Shown: positions 51,301-60,225, counted from the stretch's first letter. The stretch is 64,000 nucleotides of DNA from Podarcis raffonei (GCF_027172205.1 NC_070612.1:30839183-30903182); one strand, 5' to 3'. Notes: generated by a model from the letters alone, not told the origin. Numbers and translations: made by a program.

Positions 51301-52000
51301 TTTTCAGTTGTCAGAAAACTACATTTTTATTCTCCCAGGCTTTCTAATTCATTTTTTAAGGAACATATGCTGTTATTTGTTTTATTTTATCCATAAATAT
51401 TATCTACTTATTCTTTAACTACCTTGACAGCTTTGCTGGAAGAGCTGCTTGGTGGGGAGACCAAAATCAAGAGTCAGAGCATTTCCACCTGCTTTTTTCC
51501 ACCACTACAACCATGGTGCCTTAAAAAGCTTGCCTGGAAGAGTTGCTGGCTGGAGAGGATTGAATATACATGGGGCTTGAAGGAGGAAAGATCTTTACTT
51601 CCCCATATCAGAGCTAGGGAAGTGAGAGAACATATCAAATGAGCGCTAGGAGAAAGACTGTCTCAAGTGAGAGGTGAGGCTACCAACAAAGGTGTGCAGG
51701 TTAAATATGGAGAAGATCCTGTTACCTTGTGGAACTGAGATCTAAGTTGGCCTTATATGCTGTTGTTATTCCCATGTTAGCCTTTATTTTCGCTCCCAAC
51801 TAGGTTTAAGCTCTTGAGTTAGGCAATTTTATTTGTAGAGTTGCATTGATTTTTATTATGTACTTGTTTACTGACACCAGGGGATTTTTTGTATTGTTCA
51901 TATGTTTCATTTTATTTGCCCATTTGATAAACTATGAGATGCTTTGGCCACAATATTGCAGGGGTGGGATACGAACAGACAGATGGTAATGATGATGAAC

Positions 52001-52059
<59 letters not shown>

Positions 52060-55000
52060 GCCAGGCTGACAAATGCAGTAGGATGTCCCAGACCAGCATG
52101 AATGACACAAAAAAGTACATGTGTTCCCCCACTTCTGTGTACCGAAAGAAACTCTCTGGGTCAAAGTCTAGGATAACTAGGACAATGATATCTATTTTGA
52201 TAATATAAGTTCTGACTATTCTGCATTTTCCATGCAGCCAATTCAAGTTAACATGCCCTTTTGTACTAATAATAATGGCATTTTGTGGGCAACAAACAAA
52301 AGCTTGTAATGCCGGTTTAGTCACAAGAACAGCAGTGGAGGGAGGGGTGTTCAAGTGTATAAAATAAACCCTACATCCTGAACAATGACCATGGGTCAGT
52401 CTCTGCCTCAGTTATTCATACCTGTCAAGCCTTAAAAAGGAACTACTTATGCTCAAATTATATTTTACATTCCATCACTCTATTGATGTTAGAATATTCT
52501 TACAGAATGATAAACATGGGATGAATAAGAAACTTTTTATACTATTTATTTCCTCTGAAGCTACACGGCAGCAACCGTCTCCTTTTTCATAAGTTAGTTA
52601 CAGTTTTATCCACTATAGTTTGGATTCAAAGATCTACTTTGGCCACAGTCAAGGACTTGTACATGCCCAGAGGGATTTCTGGTTCTTTCTCCCATTTGTA
52701 AAACAAAATGTCAGTTTTCTGCTCAGTTTTTTGAAGTCTCCCAAGTTTCAAATATGTCTTGCTATAGGGAATCAAAGGTTGCCGTTTGAGAATTGCCAAT
52801 CCAAAGCTCCCTTAAGGAAGCCTCTGTCTTGCAAATTCCTTCCTCTCCTTGCATGTGCCAATTCCCTATTGTTATATCTGAATTGGCAAGCCATGGTATA
52901 CTGTTATAACCAAAGCAGGAAACGACATGCTTCCTCTCCAAATGAGAACTGGAAGCCATGATCTGAAGGGCAAATGCAAACCAGTTTGTTGATGTGTAAC
53001 AGAAAACTATGATGTGCCCAAAGCCAAAAGTCAGCAAAGGAATCAGGGTGCCTAAGTCCAAGCTTGATTCATGCAAGGGATAAGCCATGGTTTGGCATTG
53101 TATACAAACTGGATCTTTGTATTTAATGAATCATGTACAATGGGATCTGAAAAGAACTATGAACTTCATGTAGCCACAACAAAATGTAATGGAATCCATT
53201 ATTATTTTCTCTTTAGTTTGACAATGAAAACTAAAGAAGCAGAATACTAAATGTATAATTATTAACACACAAGAAAAACAAATGGTGCATTACAGGAATC
53301 TGCTGCCAGTTCTGTCCCTGTGACCTCATCAATGAATTTAGATTCCTGAACTAACACATACGCTTTCTGTCTTACCAAACTACTTTTCCATCTATCCTGT
53401 CTTGAAAACTATCTTCCACCCTGCCTTGTTAAATCTTCAGAAATGAACAAACAATAAAGATCAAGAAGGGCAACTCATGATTGCCGCTGCACCGTTTCTG
53501 AGTTTGCACAGTATCTTGCCATATTACATTTGCTCAGAGTATGAGCACCTCATGGAAGGAACCTCACATGCTGGTGAAACAAAGTGTACATATTATGACC
53601 TTCATAAATAATAGCTACACCTGTTCAACAGCTAACAACATGGGCCATCTTGCTCCTTGAATGTTATACGAGATATACGCATGAATAGATGTTTATTAAG
53701 CATAACTGGATACATCTGGCTTGCCTTGGCCATTCACTTGAAACCTCCTTTTAAATAATTTTAAAAGAAAATCCAAAGCTAATCAAGACTCACAATGAGA
53801 TCCTGCAGAGCACTAACAAGGAACTAATTACAAAGGAGCGAATGGAAGTCCCAAATGGACTTCCAGCAAGCCACACTGCCACAGCCACAAAACCTTCCAT
53901 GCACTTCTCCTCTCTCTGTCAACTAGGTGCCAGATCCACTAGCTGCTAAACCCTACTATGTCGGACTACAGTTATTATTATTTATTTCATTTATGAATTA
54001 CTTCACATGTGGCATCCTAAGCAATTTACAATACAATAGAAATATAGAGAGAGCAACAGCGTATACAAAACAGTTGAAACATTTGCATTTATAAAAGCAA
54101 TTGGGGGGGGGGAATGTACAGCAATTTAAAACAACAATGCCACATATATAATATCCACTCAAATTCAACACAGATACCAGCTGAGATAAAAACCTGGCCT
54201 CCTGAAGGAAAAATGTCTTCAACATGCTCCAAAAGGCCAATAATTACCACCCTTGAAGGCAGTCAAGAAGCTGCGGTCAGTGCAAAATGTAGCCACAAGA
54301 CTCTTACTTGGTTCAACACATCCAAGCCATATAATACCAATTTGGAAGACTTTTCATTGGCTGCCTATGGTGCTTGTTGGCATCCATCTGTCTTGAGAGA
54401 CAATGGAGTGTGCCTTCGGGGGTGAAGTCAAACTGCTGCATTAGCAGCACCAAAGTGACCTCCCTGGGGCACAAGTCTGGGCAGTGCATATGGAAGCCCT
54501 GGGCTGCCCAGATGACAAGACTGCTCTCTCGGCCTCACTGATGTGGTCCAAAGGAAGGTAGAGCAATATATTGGGCACGAGCTTGGCTGTAGGAGTTGCC
54601 AGAAGGAAGCACACAAGGCACCATCCAACTGTCATAGGGACTGTACTCCAGATTTGTGCAGGGCTTTAGCCTTTTCTTCTCCGAAACATATCGACAACAG
54701 AGGTTTAGAATCAGTTTTTCTTCTCTCACGTTGACAAGACCCACCTGTCCCTGACTTCCCTCTACAGCACATGCAAAACCCGGCTTCTTAACCCTTGGAA
54801 CCACTATTGGTCTTGTCTGCTCAATCCACCAGAGCCCGTCTTCGCATGCAGGCGAAACTCTAACTCACCGAAGGTTTGAGACCCAACAGCTACCCCCACT
54901 TGGTTTAGCCGGACAGCCAAAGCTGTGAGTGTATGGGGTGTTAGGCGAGGGGTAGTGCTTCTGGTGTAATGTGTCCACCTTTGGTCGCCACCCTGCATTC

Positions 55001-56143
55001 AGCTCTCACCTGTGGCTCCTAAAAGCTGTCAGCATGGAAGGTGCTTATGTTAGTGTAAAAAGCGGTAACAGATTGGGACCCAAGTTCCTGAAGGGAGTGC
55101 TTCTCCCTTAAATCAAACTATTTGATTTGATTGCTGGTGGGGTCAAGGGGATCAGAGCATGTGACACCCATTTTGTACTAGGAATGAAATTCTAGTTTCT
55201 CTGAAGCATCCTCTCGGGTTCGCAACATGACTGCTTTAGAACATATTTCCTTCTAAAAATGGGAGGCGGAGAGATTATGATGCTTAGTGCTGCTCTTTGG
55301 AGAAATAGATCAGCCACCTTATTGATAGCTCGTACAGTGGTACCTCAGGTTACATACGCTTCAGGTTACAGACTCTGCTAACCCAGAAATAGTGCTTCAA
55401 GTTAAGAACTTTGCTTCAGGATGAGAACAGAAATTGTGCTCCGGCGGCGCGGTGGCAGCAGGAGGCCCCATTAGCTAAAGTGGTGCTTCAGGTTAAGAAC
55501 AGTTTCAGGTTAAGTACGGACCTCCGGAACGAATTAAGTACTCAACCCGAGGTACCACTGTAGTTGTAAGGATGAGCTTCTGCTCCACTACACGCTGCCT
55601 ATCCCCCTGCCAAACTAGGCTAATGTGGCAAGAAGGCGTGGCAGCTGTTGCGCTGCCAGTGAGAGAAAATGCCAAGTGTGAAGCTATGGGATGAGACTTC
55701 TACACTGATTCGGACTACCTTTAGGACCTACACTCCGAATTGCTAGGCATGGTTCCCCATATTGGGAAGAAGGCTTCTAGCCACCAGAAAGGAACACAAG
55801 CCCCGTCTTTCCCTCCCTTTTTAAACTAAGACCGCGTCAGGTACGAGCAAGCGAAGGTGCGCAGAAAGGAAACCCACGCGAGCTCACCTGAGAGCCCTTC
55901 CGCGCGCGCGCGCGTGTGTAGACTACCTCAACCTTCTTTAAAATAAAAGGAAAAAACCAAAAGGAAGCGGGTCTCCTCCCCTCCTCCTCCTCCTCGGCCT
56001 ACCTGATAAACCGGGGAGGCGACGTCGGGCTGAGAGCCCACCGTGGCCACCTTGTCCCCATGGTAAGCGCGGCGGAGGGCAGCCGCGGCCGCGCGCGGGC
56101 AGCGAAAGAGCGTGCAGACGCGGCATTTCAGGCCCGGTAACAT
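26363..56143 (-). CDS. MCCC2: 3-methylcrotonyl-CoA carboxylase beta subunit, 17 coding exons
   Basis: Beta (carboxyltransferase) subunit of mitochondrial 3-methylcrotonyl-CoA carboxylase. It moves the carboxyl group from biotin on the MCCC1 subunit to 3-methylcrotonyl-CoA in leucine breakdown. All 17 exons were found; their lengths sum to 1704 nt, i.e. 567 codons plus stop with no internal stop, against 563 aa in human. Residues 1-27 are rich in Arg and lack acidic residues, as expected for a mitochondrial presequence. The N-terminal carboxyltransferase half holds [14 protein letters not shown] (exon 7) and the C-terminal half holds [17 protein letters not shown] (exon 14); both are glycine-rich CoA/biotin site loops. 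Sixteen introns are GT-AG except intron 12, which is GC-AG. The intron-rich intact frame rules out a processed copy. Several introns carry SINEs, LINEs and MITEs. BDP1 lies upstream and CARTPT downstream, all on the same strand. Confidence 0.98.
26875..26901. repeat. (AAC)n tract in MCCC2 intron 16
   Basis: AACAACAACA repeated for about 27 bp; may be the tail of a lost retroposon. Confidence 0.85.
27346..27396. repeat. (AAT)n microsatellite in MCCC2 intron 16
   Basis: About 16 AAT/ATA units without interruption. Confidence 0.95.
27514..27543. repeat. (AC)n microsatellite in MCCC2 intron 16
   Basis: About 14 AC units after a short ACATGTACAC lead. Confidence 0.93.
30320..30700 (+). mobile_element. 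Sauria-type SINE, older subfamily, in MCCC2 intron 16
   Basis: Full-length layout from a GCGGGTGGTGCTGCGGTCT head to a CCAGGGGTCCTTTACC tail. Longer body with GTCTGTGGCCAAACACTGG. Sense to the + strand, antisense to MCCC2. Confidence 0.9.
32759..33108 (+). mobile_element. Sauria/Squam1-type SINE, young copy, in MCCC2 intron 16
   Basis: Close to the apparent consensus from GGGACGCGGGTGGCGCTGTG to GGGGTCCCTTTACCTTTA. Perfect 14-bp target-site duplication TATTTCATCTGTTA at 32745-32758 and 33109-33122. About 290 bp from exon 16 in the intron, antisense to the gene. Confidence 0.95.
33399..33484 (-). CDS. MCCC2: MCCC2 coding exon 16 (residues 501-529)
   Basis: Encodes [20 protein letters not shown] and then GSPYYSSA with two bases of Arg529. 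Acceptor cactag|CTA, donor GCACG|gtaaca. The run of four Glu replaces human SADEA at this surface segment; the frame is intact. Confidence 0.94.
33699..33813 (-). CDS. MCCC2: MCCC2 coding exon 15 (residues 462-500)
   Basis: Encodes [20 protein letters not shown] and on to [10 protein letters not shown]. Acceptor ttcag|TCCC, donor CAG|gtaagt. Intron 15 is only 214 bp. Confidence 0.96.
34367..34523 (-). CDS. MCCC2: MCCC2 coding exon 14 (residues 410-462)
   Basis: Encodes [20 protein letters not shown], continues to [17 protein letters not shown] and gives two bases of Ser462. The Gly-rich loop is the second active-site element of the carboxyltransferase. Acceptor cactag|GTT, donor TATAG|gtaagc. 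Confidence 0.97.
35017..35083 (-). CDS. MCCC2: MCCC2 coding exon 13 (residues 388-410)
   Basis: Encodes [20 protein letters not shown] and then IT, plus the first base of Gly410. Acceptor tttacag|GGC, donor ACAG|gtctgt. Confidence 0.96.
35922..36043. mobile_element. Palindromic hAT-type MITE, diverged
   Basis: Arms CAGGGATGGGGAGCCTGTGG and ACAGGTTCCCCATCCCTG. In MCCC2 intron 12, the GC-AG intron. Confidence 0.75.
36226..36302 (-). CDS. MCCC2: MCCC2 coding exon 12 (residues 362-387), GC donor
   Basis: Encodes [20 protein letters not shown] and then SESAKK. Acceptor tctag|GATTT. The donor reads AAG|gcaagt, a GC donor whose other positions fit the U1 consensus. No GT nearby would keep the frame at this conserved boundary. 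Confidence 0.95.
36804..36876 (-). CDS. MCCC2: MCCC2 coding exon 11 (residues 338-362)
   Basis: Encodes [20 protein letters not shown] and then TLIT, plus the first base of Gly362. Acceptor cttaag|GTC, donor ACAG|gtatta. Confidence 0.95.
37217..37312 (-). CDS. MCCC2: MCCC2 coding exon 10 (residues 306-337)
   Basis: Encodes [20 protein letters not shown] and then [12 protein letters not shown]. Acceptor ttgcag|GTG, donor GAG|gtataa. Begins the C-terminal carboxyltransferase half. Confidence 0.96.
37908..38180 (-). mobile_element. MIR-like CORE-SINE copy in MCCC2 intron 9
   Basis: Same family as the 21.8 kb copy: GTGTAGTGGTTAAGAGCGGT head, CTGGGTGACCTTGGGCCAGT core and a CTTCTTCTTC tail at 37908-37940. 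Same strand as the gene. Confidence 0.75.
39170..39269 (-). CDS. MCCC2: MCCC2 coding exon 9 (residues 272-305)
   Basis: Encodes [20 protein letters not shown] and then [13 protein letters not shown]. Acceptor ctgcag|AAAA, donor GAA|gtgagt. A TA-flanked MITE ends only 46 bp upstream of the acceptor. Confidence 0.96.
39316..39621. mobile_element. TA-flanked (Tc1/mariner-Tigger-like) MITE in MCCC2 intron 8
   Basis: Terminal inverted repeats starting CAGTGGTGCC(C/T)CGCAAGA, with TA on both sides (39314-39315, 39622-39623). About 306 bp. Contains three 18-bp tandem units (GCCGCTAAGCCGTTAATA type) at 39488-39541. Non-autonomous; superfamily inferred from the TA target. Confidence 0.85.
39868..39932 (-). 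CDS. MCCC2: MCCC2 coding exon 8 (residues 251-272)
   Basis: Encodes [20 protein letters not shown] and Cys271, with two bases of Arg272. Acceptor ttttag|GTT, donor TGCAG|gtaaaa. Confidence 0.96.
41187..41300 (-). CDS. MCCC2: MCCC2 coding exon 7 (residues 213-250)
   Basis: Encodes [20 protein letters not shown], a glycine-rich active-site loop of the carboxyltransferase fold, then [18 protein letters not shown]. Acceptor tctcag|ATA, donor TTG|gtgagt. Confidence 0.97.
41301..44694 (-). other. MCCC2: MCCC2 intron 6
   Basis: 3.4 kb, with short ATTT and G-run tracts near 43500 and 43758. No repeat family named. Confidence 0.85.
44695..44807 (-). CDS. MCCC2: MCCC2 coding exon 6 (residues 175-212)
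   Basis: Encodes [20 protein letters not shown] and then [18 protein letters not shown]. Acceptor acttag|TTGAC, donor CAG|gtaact. Confidence 0.96.
45865..45992 (-). CDS. MCCC2: MCCC2 coding exon 5 (residues 132-175)
   Basis: Encodes [20 protein letters not shown] and on to NNLPCLYL, part of the carboxyltransferase N-terminal domain. Acceptor tttcag|AGTGG, donor TTAG|gtaagt. Confidence 0.96.
46406..46507 (-). CDS. MCCC2: MCCC2 coding exon 4 (residues 98-132)
   Basis: Encodes [20 protein letters not shown] followed by [13 protein letters not shown]. Acceptor cccag|GTCT, donor TCAGG|gtgaga. Confidence 0.96.
46826..46962. mobile_element. Palindromic hAT-type MITE, diverged
   Basis: Arms GGTAGGCAATGTGG and CCAAACTGCCTACC with the core GATGGGAGTTGTAGTCCAAC shared with the 47.4 kb copy. 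In MCCC2 intron 3. Confidence 0.75.
47080..47870 (-). mobile_element. L2-like LINE fragment in MCCC2 intron 3
   Basis: Minus strand encodes a degraded L2-type RT C terminus ([20 protein letters not shown], then [20 protein letters not shown]). Interrupted by the hAT-type MITE at 47418-47553. Confidence 0.8.
47418..47553. mobile_element. Palindromic hAT-type MITE, near intact
   Basis: Two arms of about 57 bp, nearly perfect inverted copies starting CAGGCATAGGCAAACTC. Flanked by an 8-bp duplication, AGCTGGAA/AGCTGGAT (47410-47417 and 47554-47561), the target-site size of hAT transposons. Inserted inside an older L2-like LINE in MCCC2 intron 3. Confidence 0.88.
47950..48035 (-). repeat. Unassigned interspersed repeat copy
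   Basis: Reverse copy: GTGTGACTTTACCCCCGAAG then TTCCATTGTCTCCCAAGACC, in MCCC2 intron 3. Confidence 0.55.
48277..48361 (-). CDS. MCCC2: MCCC2 coding exon 3 (residues 70-98)
   Basis: Encodes [20 protein letters not shown] and then IDRLIDP with two bases of Gly98. Acceptor gacag|GTGG, donor CCTGG|gtgggt. Highly conserved with human. Confidence 0.96.
48595..48894 (-). mobile_element. Sauria/Squam1-type SINE, head-truncated, in MCCC2 intron 2
   Basis: Tail to mid-head present, in the same orientation as MCCC2. Lacks the first part of the tRNA head and a short internal piece. It makes up half of the 601-bp intron. Confidence 0.92.
48963..49029 (-). CDS. MCCC2: MCCC2 coding exon 2 (residues 48-70)
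   Basis: Encodes [19 protein letters not shown] and then IRF plus the first base of Gly70. Acceptor caccag|GAA, donor TTTG|gtatgt. A SINE starts 68 bp downstream in intron 2. Confidence 0.95.
49218..51124 (-). mobile_element. L1-like, RT-less (half-LINE-like) retroposon in MCCC2 intron 1
   Basis: Reads on the minus strand from a GC-rich 5' region (about 51.12-50.85 kb) through an ORF at 50330-49676 to a 3' UTR with AATAAA and a poly(A) tail at about 49225. Flanked by TATTTTCTTT at 49208-49217 and 51125-51134, a probable target-site duplication. The ORF has a coiled-coil-like start ([20 protein letters not shown]) and no RT or endonuclease motif. A second, overlapping frame holds the likely start of the protein, so the reading frame is shifted near 50300. 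Could be an L1 with a large deletion, a HAL1-like half-LINE or another L1-driven element. Confidence 0.65.
51135..54356 (-). other. MCCC2: MCCC2 intron 1, middle part
   Basis: No exon or named repeat apart from the 52.0 kb microsatellite and a possible LINE tail near 53975-54110. Confidence 0.5.
52001..52059. repeat. (GAAA)n(GA)n compound microsatellite in MCCC2 intron 1
   Basis: GAAA units pass directly into GA units. Purine-only over about 58 bp. Confidence 0.95.
54357..55020 (+). repeat. Unassigned interspersed repeat, longest copy
   Basis: GGCATCCATCTGTCTTGAGA then GACAATGGAGTGTGCCTTC and GGTGAAGTCAAACTGCTGCA. Related pieces lie at 24213-24350 (same strand), 4850-4975 and 47950-48035 (reverse). 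Probably the 3' part of a LINE, family not named. Confidence 0.6.
55335..55560. mobile_element. TA-flanked (Tc1/mariner-Tigger-like) MITE
   Basis: Terminal repeats CAGTGGTACCTC and GAGGTACCACTG with TA at 55333-55334 and 55561-55562. 226 bp, internal TTCAGGTTAAGAAC repeats. Shares its ends with the 39.3 kb element but has a different interior. In MCCC2 intron 1, near the CpG island. Confidence 0.85.
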
Positions 56144-56420
56144 CGCGGCGGCCGGGGGAGGAAGGGCGGGCGGCGGAGGAACAACTTCCCGGGCCTGGGA
56201 CCAACCTCACGGCCACTCCCCCCGCGTCGCCCAATAGAGAGACGGAGCGAGGCCTAGGCGGCACGAGGCCTTCCCCTCGCCAGGCGCCGCCTGCTTCTTC
56301 CTGGTACCTCAGACCAATGGAAGAGGCAGGCGAAGGGAACAGGAGGGGATTGTGGAAACCGACAAGCCGGCCCTCTCTCGCCCTCGGTTCCAAATCCCTT
56401 CCCGTCTTCCTGAGGGGTGT
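55850..56420. promoter_or_regulatory. MCCC2: CpG island promoter of MCCC2
   Basis: A very CpG-dense stretch containing exon 1, with a (CG)n run near 55900. On the gene's upstream side are a GC box (GGGCGG at 56164-56169) and two CCAAT motifs at 56231-56235 and 56314-56318, inverted relative to the gene. No TATA box is seen. This fits a housekeeping promoter. Confidence 0.75.
56003..56143 (-). CDS. MCCC2: MCCC2 coding exon 1 (residues 1-47)
   Basis: Contains the presumed mitochondrial presequence ([18 protein letters not shown]...) and then [16 protein letters not shown], which aligns with human RAYHGDSVASLGTQPD. Donor CAG|gtaggc, phase 0. The N terminus differs from human, as usual for targeting peptides. 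Confidence 0.93.
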
Positions 56421-56529
56421 CTTTTTCCCGTCCCTTTAAAAGAAGGCTACCTTCTTTTCGAGGCAACGTTCTTCTGACTTTTTAGCAGGTGTGCGAGTGG
56501 CAGAAGTTCACACCAGCTTTGTGGTGCTG

Positions 56530-57942
56530 CGTGGAGAATCATAGAATCATAGAATCATAGAGTTGGAAGAGACCACAAGGGCCATCGAGTCCAACACCCT
56601 GCCAAGCAGGAAACACCATCAGAGCACTCCTGACATATGGTTGTCAAGCCTCTGCTTAAAGACCTCCAAAGAAGGAGACTCCACCACACTCCTTGGCAGC
56701 AAATTCCACTGTCGAACAGCTCTTACTGTCAGGAAGTTCTTCCTAATGTTTAGGTGGAATCTTCTTTCTTGTAGTTTGGAACCATTGCTCCGTGTCCGCT
56801 TCTTTGGAGCAGCAGAAAACAACCTTTCTCCTTCCTCTATGTGACATCCTTTTATATATTTGAACATGGCTATCATATCACCCCTTAACCTCCTCTTCTC
56901 CAGGCTAAACATGCCCAGCTCCCTTAGCCGTTCCTCATAAGGCATCGTTTCCAGGCCTTTGACCATTTTGGTTGCCCTCCTCTGGACACGTTCCAGTTTG
57001 TCAGTGTCCTTCTTGAACTGTGGTGCCCAGAACTGGACACAGTACTCTAGGTGAGGTCTGACCAGAGCAGAATACAGTGGCACTATTACTTCCCTTGATC
57101 TAGATGCTATACTCCTATTGATGCAGCCCAGAATTGCATTGGCTTTTTTAGCTGCCGCGTCACACTGTTGGCTCATGTCAAGTTTGTGGTCAACCAAGAC
57201 TCCTAGATCCTTTTCACATGTACTGCTCTCAAGCCAGGTGTCACCCATCTTGTATTTGTGCCTCTCATTTTTTTGCCCAAGTGCAATACTTTACATTTCT
57301 CCCTGTTAAAATTCATCTTGTTTGTTTTGGCCCAGTTCTCCAATCTGTCAAGGTCATTTTGAAGTGTGATCCTGTCCTCTGGGGTGTTAGCCACCCCTCC
57401 CAGTTTGGTGTCATCTGCAAATTTGATCAGGATGCCCTTGAGTCCATCATCCAAGTCGTTGATAAAGATGTTGAATAAGACCGGGCCCAAGACAGATCCC
57501 TGTGGCACCCCACTAGTCACTCTTCTCCAGGATGAAGAGGAACCATTGATGAGCACCCTTTGGGTTCAGTCAGTCAGCCAGTTACAAATCCACTGAGTGG
57601 TAGCATAGTCAAGACCGCATTTTACCAGCTTCTTTACAAGAATATCATGGGGCACCTTATCAAATGCCTTGCTGAAATCAAGATAGGCTACATCCACTGC
57701 GTTCCCTTCATCTACCAGGCTTGTAATTCTGTCAAAAAACGAGATCAGGTTAGTCTGACATGACTTATTTTTCAGAAATCCATGCTGACTATTGGTGATC
57801 ACAGCATTCCTTTCTAGGTGCTCACAGACTGTTTGCTTAATGATCTGCTTCAGAATCTTCCCTGGTATTGATGTCAGACTGACTGGGCGGTAATTATTTG
57901 GGACCTCTCTTTTCCCCTTTTTGAAAATAGTTTTGCCCCTTA
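56530..57942 (-). mobile_element. CR1 LINE 3' portion with RT
   Basis: Minus-strand CR1 ORF2 from NNYRPVSLTSIPGKILKQI through [32 protein letters not shown], the catalytic FADDTKL box and the thumb ([11 protein letters not shown]) to [10 protein letters not shown]. Ends with the CR1-typical ATTCTATG octamer repeats at about 56533-56560. The frame is broken by one stop near 57565 and one shift in an A7 run near 57270, so it is young but inactive and 5'-truncated. Its 3' end lies about 400 bp upstream of the MCCC2 start codon. Confidence 0.94.
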
Positions 57943-58072
57943 AGTGTTTCCCAAACTTGGGTCTCCAGCTGTTTCTGGACTACAATTGCCATCATCCCTG
58001 ACCACTGCTAGCTAGGGATGGTGGGAGTTGTGGCCCCAAAACAACTGGAGACTCAAGTTTGGGGAACCCTGG
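57943..58072. mobile_element. Palindromic hAT-type MITE, degraded
   Basis: Imperfect inverted arms: TTTCCCAAACTTGGGTCTCC against GGAGACTCAAGTTTGGGGAA. Abuts the 5' break of the CR1 copy. Confidence 0.7.
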
Positions 58073-58983
58073 TCTAGATAGTGGCGACCCCAGCCAGCAC
58101 TCGCAGATAATGGGAGTTGTAGTCCAACACCTTCTGTAGGACCATTCTTAACCGATTCAATTGCACTGGTGCTCACAAGCAAGGGTAGTAAAGGTAAAAG
58201 GTTTCCCCTTGCTGTGTGGCTCCAGCAAGTTGTATTCAGAGGTAGACTACCTCTGGTTGTGGAGGTTTTGTACAGCTGCAAACAGCTGGAGATAACGTAG
58301 CAGAAAGAGGTGGGGAGGTTTGCATAAAGAAATTAAGCCCATCAGCAGCTGTATCTTCCATAAATTTCACCAGTACTGTTTCAAAGTCTGCTGGAGCTAA
58401 TTACTGTCATCCACATTCCGCGGCAGTGAAATAGTGAACAAAACAGATTACTAGTGTAGAGATTCAGTAGTGGGACAAACTACACCTATTGGAATGCTTA
58501 TGCATCATAGACCTGTTAAAAGTTCTGTTATGGAACAAAACATCCTACCCTATAGGAAAATTAATGGCCAGCCATACAGACTTTCAAATAAAAAGGAAGA
58601 AATGCAAACAGCAGTAGCCTATGAAACTTGATTGGTGCTTTCTGTTAAGCATGGAGAGAGAAACAGGTTTTGCATACAATTATGTAATAGACACAACAGG
58701 TCTATAAATGTAATGAATGAAATGATCAATATATTTGACCCAAGTGAGCAAGACACTGCTTTGAGCAGGGCAAATTGATTTTTGACAAATTTCCTTTTTA
58801 AATAAAATTAATATATGTCCATGAAGCTTAGCACAGCCCTAAAGCATACAGCATTTTGGATGCATGTACAAGGTTGCCAGTTCCACCTTCCAAACAATGC
58901 TGGGCCATTCAAAAAGGTACATTTGGTAGATAAACTAGGCACAAATTTATTAATTATCAACCTATGTATATATTGAGAATATT
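58073..58983. other. Intergenic between BDP1 and MCCC2, nothing recognised
   Basis: No coding signal; a GTAGTAAAGGTAAAAGG tail-like piece near 58186 may be SINE debris. Confidence 0.4.
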
Positions 58984-59639
58984 GTGAATATTCACCAGAA
59001 GCAAATAGAAGGGGAAGAAATGGAGGCACTGAGAGATTTTACTTTCTTGGGTTCCATGATCACTGCAGATGGTGACAGCAGTCACGAAATTAAAAGACGC
59101 CTGCTTCTTGGGAGAAAAGCAATGACAAACCTAGACAGCATCTTAAAAAGCAGAGACATCACCTTGCCGACAAAGGTCCGGATAGTTAAAAGCTATGGTT
59201 TTCCCAGTAGTGATGTATGGAAGTGAGAGCTGGACCATAAAGAAGGCTGATCACCAAAGAATTGATGCTTCTAAATTATGGTGCTGGAGGAGACTCTTGA
59301 GAGTCCCATGGACTACAAGAAGATCAAACCTATTCATTCTTAAAGAAATCAGCCCTGAGTGCTCACTGGAAGGACAGATCCTGAAGCTGAGGCTCCAATA
59401 CTTTGGCCACCTCATGAGAAGAGAAGACTCCCTGGAAAAGACCCTGATGTTGGGAAAGAGAAGGGGACACAAGGAGAAGGGGACGACAGAGGATGAGATG
59501 ACTGGACAGTGTTCTCGAAGCTACCAGCATGTGTTTGACCAAACTGCGGGAGGCAGTGGAAGACAGGAGTGCCTGGCATGCTCTGGTCCATGGGGTCATG
59601 AAGAGTTGGACACGACTAAACGACTAAACAACAACAACA
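58984..59639 (+). mobile_element. Bov-B (RTE clade) LINE 3' end, longer copy
   Basis: Starts further upstream (MEALRDFTFLGSMITADGDS, then SHEIKRRLLLGRKAMTNLD), continues into the same LWCWRRLLRVPWTTRRSN block and ends in an (AAC)n tail. A frame change near 59200 separates the two open segments. 5'-truncated, no endonuclease or RT core present. Confidence 0.93.
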
Positions 59640-59984
59640 GAGCAGTAGTAGGTACAGAACACTGTCCACAATAATCACAGAGCCTACTGTTATTACATAT
59701 GGCATACAGAACTTGCTGTTGGTAATATCTTGCTGCTGCTGGCGCTGAGAGACACTTCATCTGCTCTGACTAGTCTCAAAAACTGACTGTCTTAACAGGG
59801 ATCACAGTCTGTAGACACAGCTAGTTCTCTTAGACATACAATTTGTTAAAGCTAAATCACTTGCAATTTTGCAGAAAAACAAACTAGTTCTAAACAAAAA
59901 CAATTAGGACAAATCTTTTAATTATCTCACTATCTCTACAGACAGGCACTGATCTGAGCCACACTTGCTCATATTCAGGGAAGC

Positions 59985-60225
59985 CTGACAGTTAAGTCCA
60001 GTCACGAACAACTCTCGGGTTGCAACGCTCATCTCACTTTACTGGCCGAGAGAGCCAATGTTTGTCCGCAGACAGTTTTTCCTGGTCATGTGGCCAGCAT
60101 GACTAAGCTGCTTCTGGCGAAACCAGAGCAACGCAAGGAAACACCGTTTACCTTCCCACCGGGACGGTACCTATTTATCTACTTGCACTTTGATGTGCTT
60201 TCTAATTGCTAGGTTGGCAGTACCA
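59985..60225 (-). mobile_element. Sauria-type SINE, truncated old subfamily
   Basis: Body of the older subfamily (GTTTGTCCGCAGACAG), without head and without the terminal CCTTTACC tail. Lies between the Bov-B fragment and the presumed BDP1 3' end. Confidence 0.85.

Noticed and set aside
51907-52354. Minus-strand Ser-Leu/Phe-rich proteins
   Set aside because: Translations of the (GAAA)n(GA)n tract.
55938-56393. 151-codon frame across the MCCC2 CpG island
   Set aside because: Shadow of exon 1 and promoter in a GC-rich stretch; Arg/Pro/Gly-rich without domains.
56619-57248. 209-codon minus-strand open frame as a host gene
   Set aside because: CR1 RT thumb and C terminus, continuous with further CR1 RT segments upstream.
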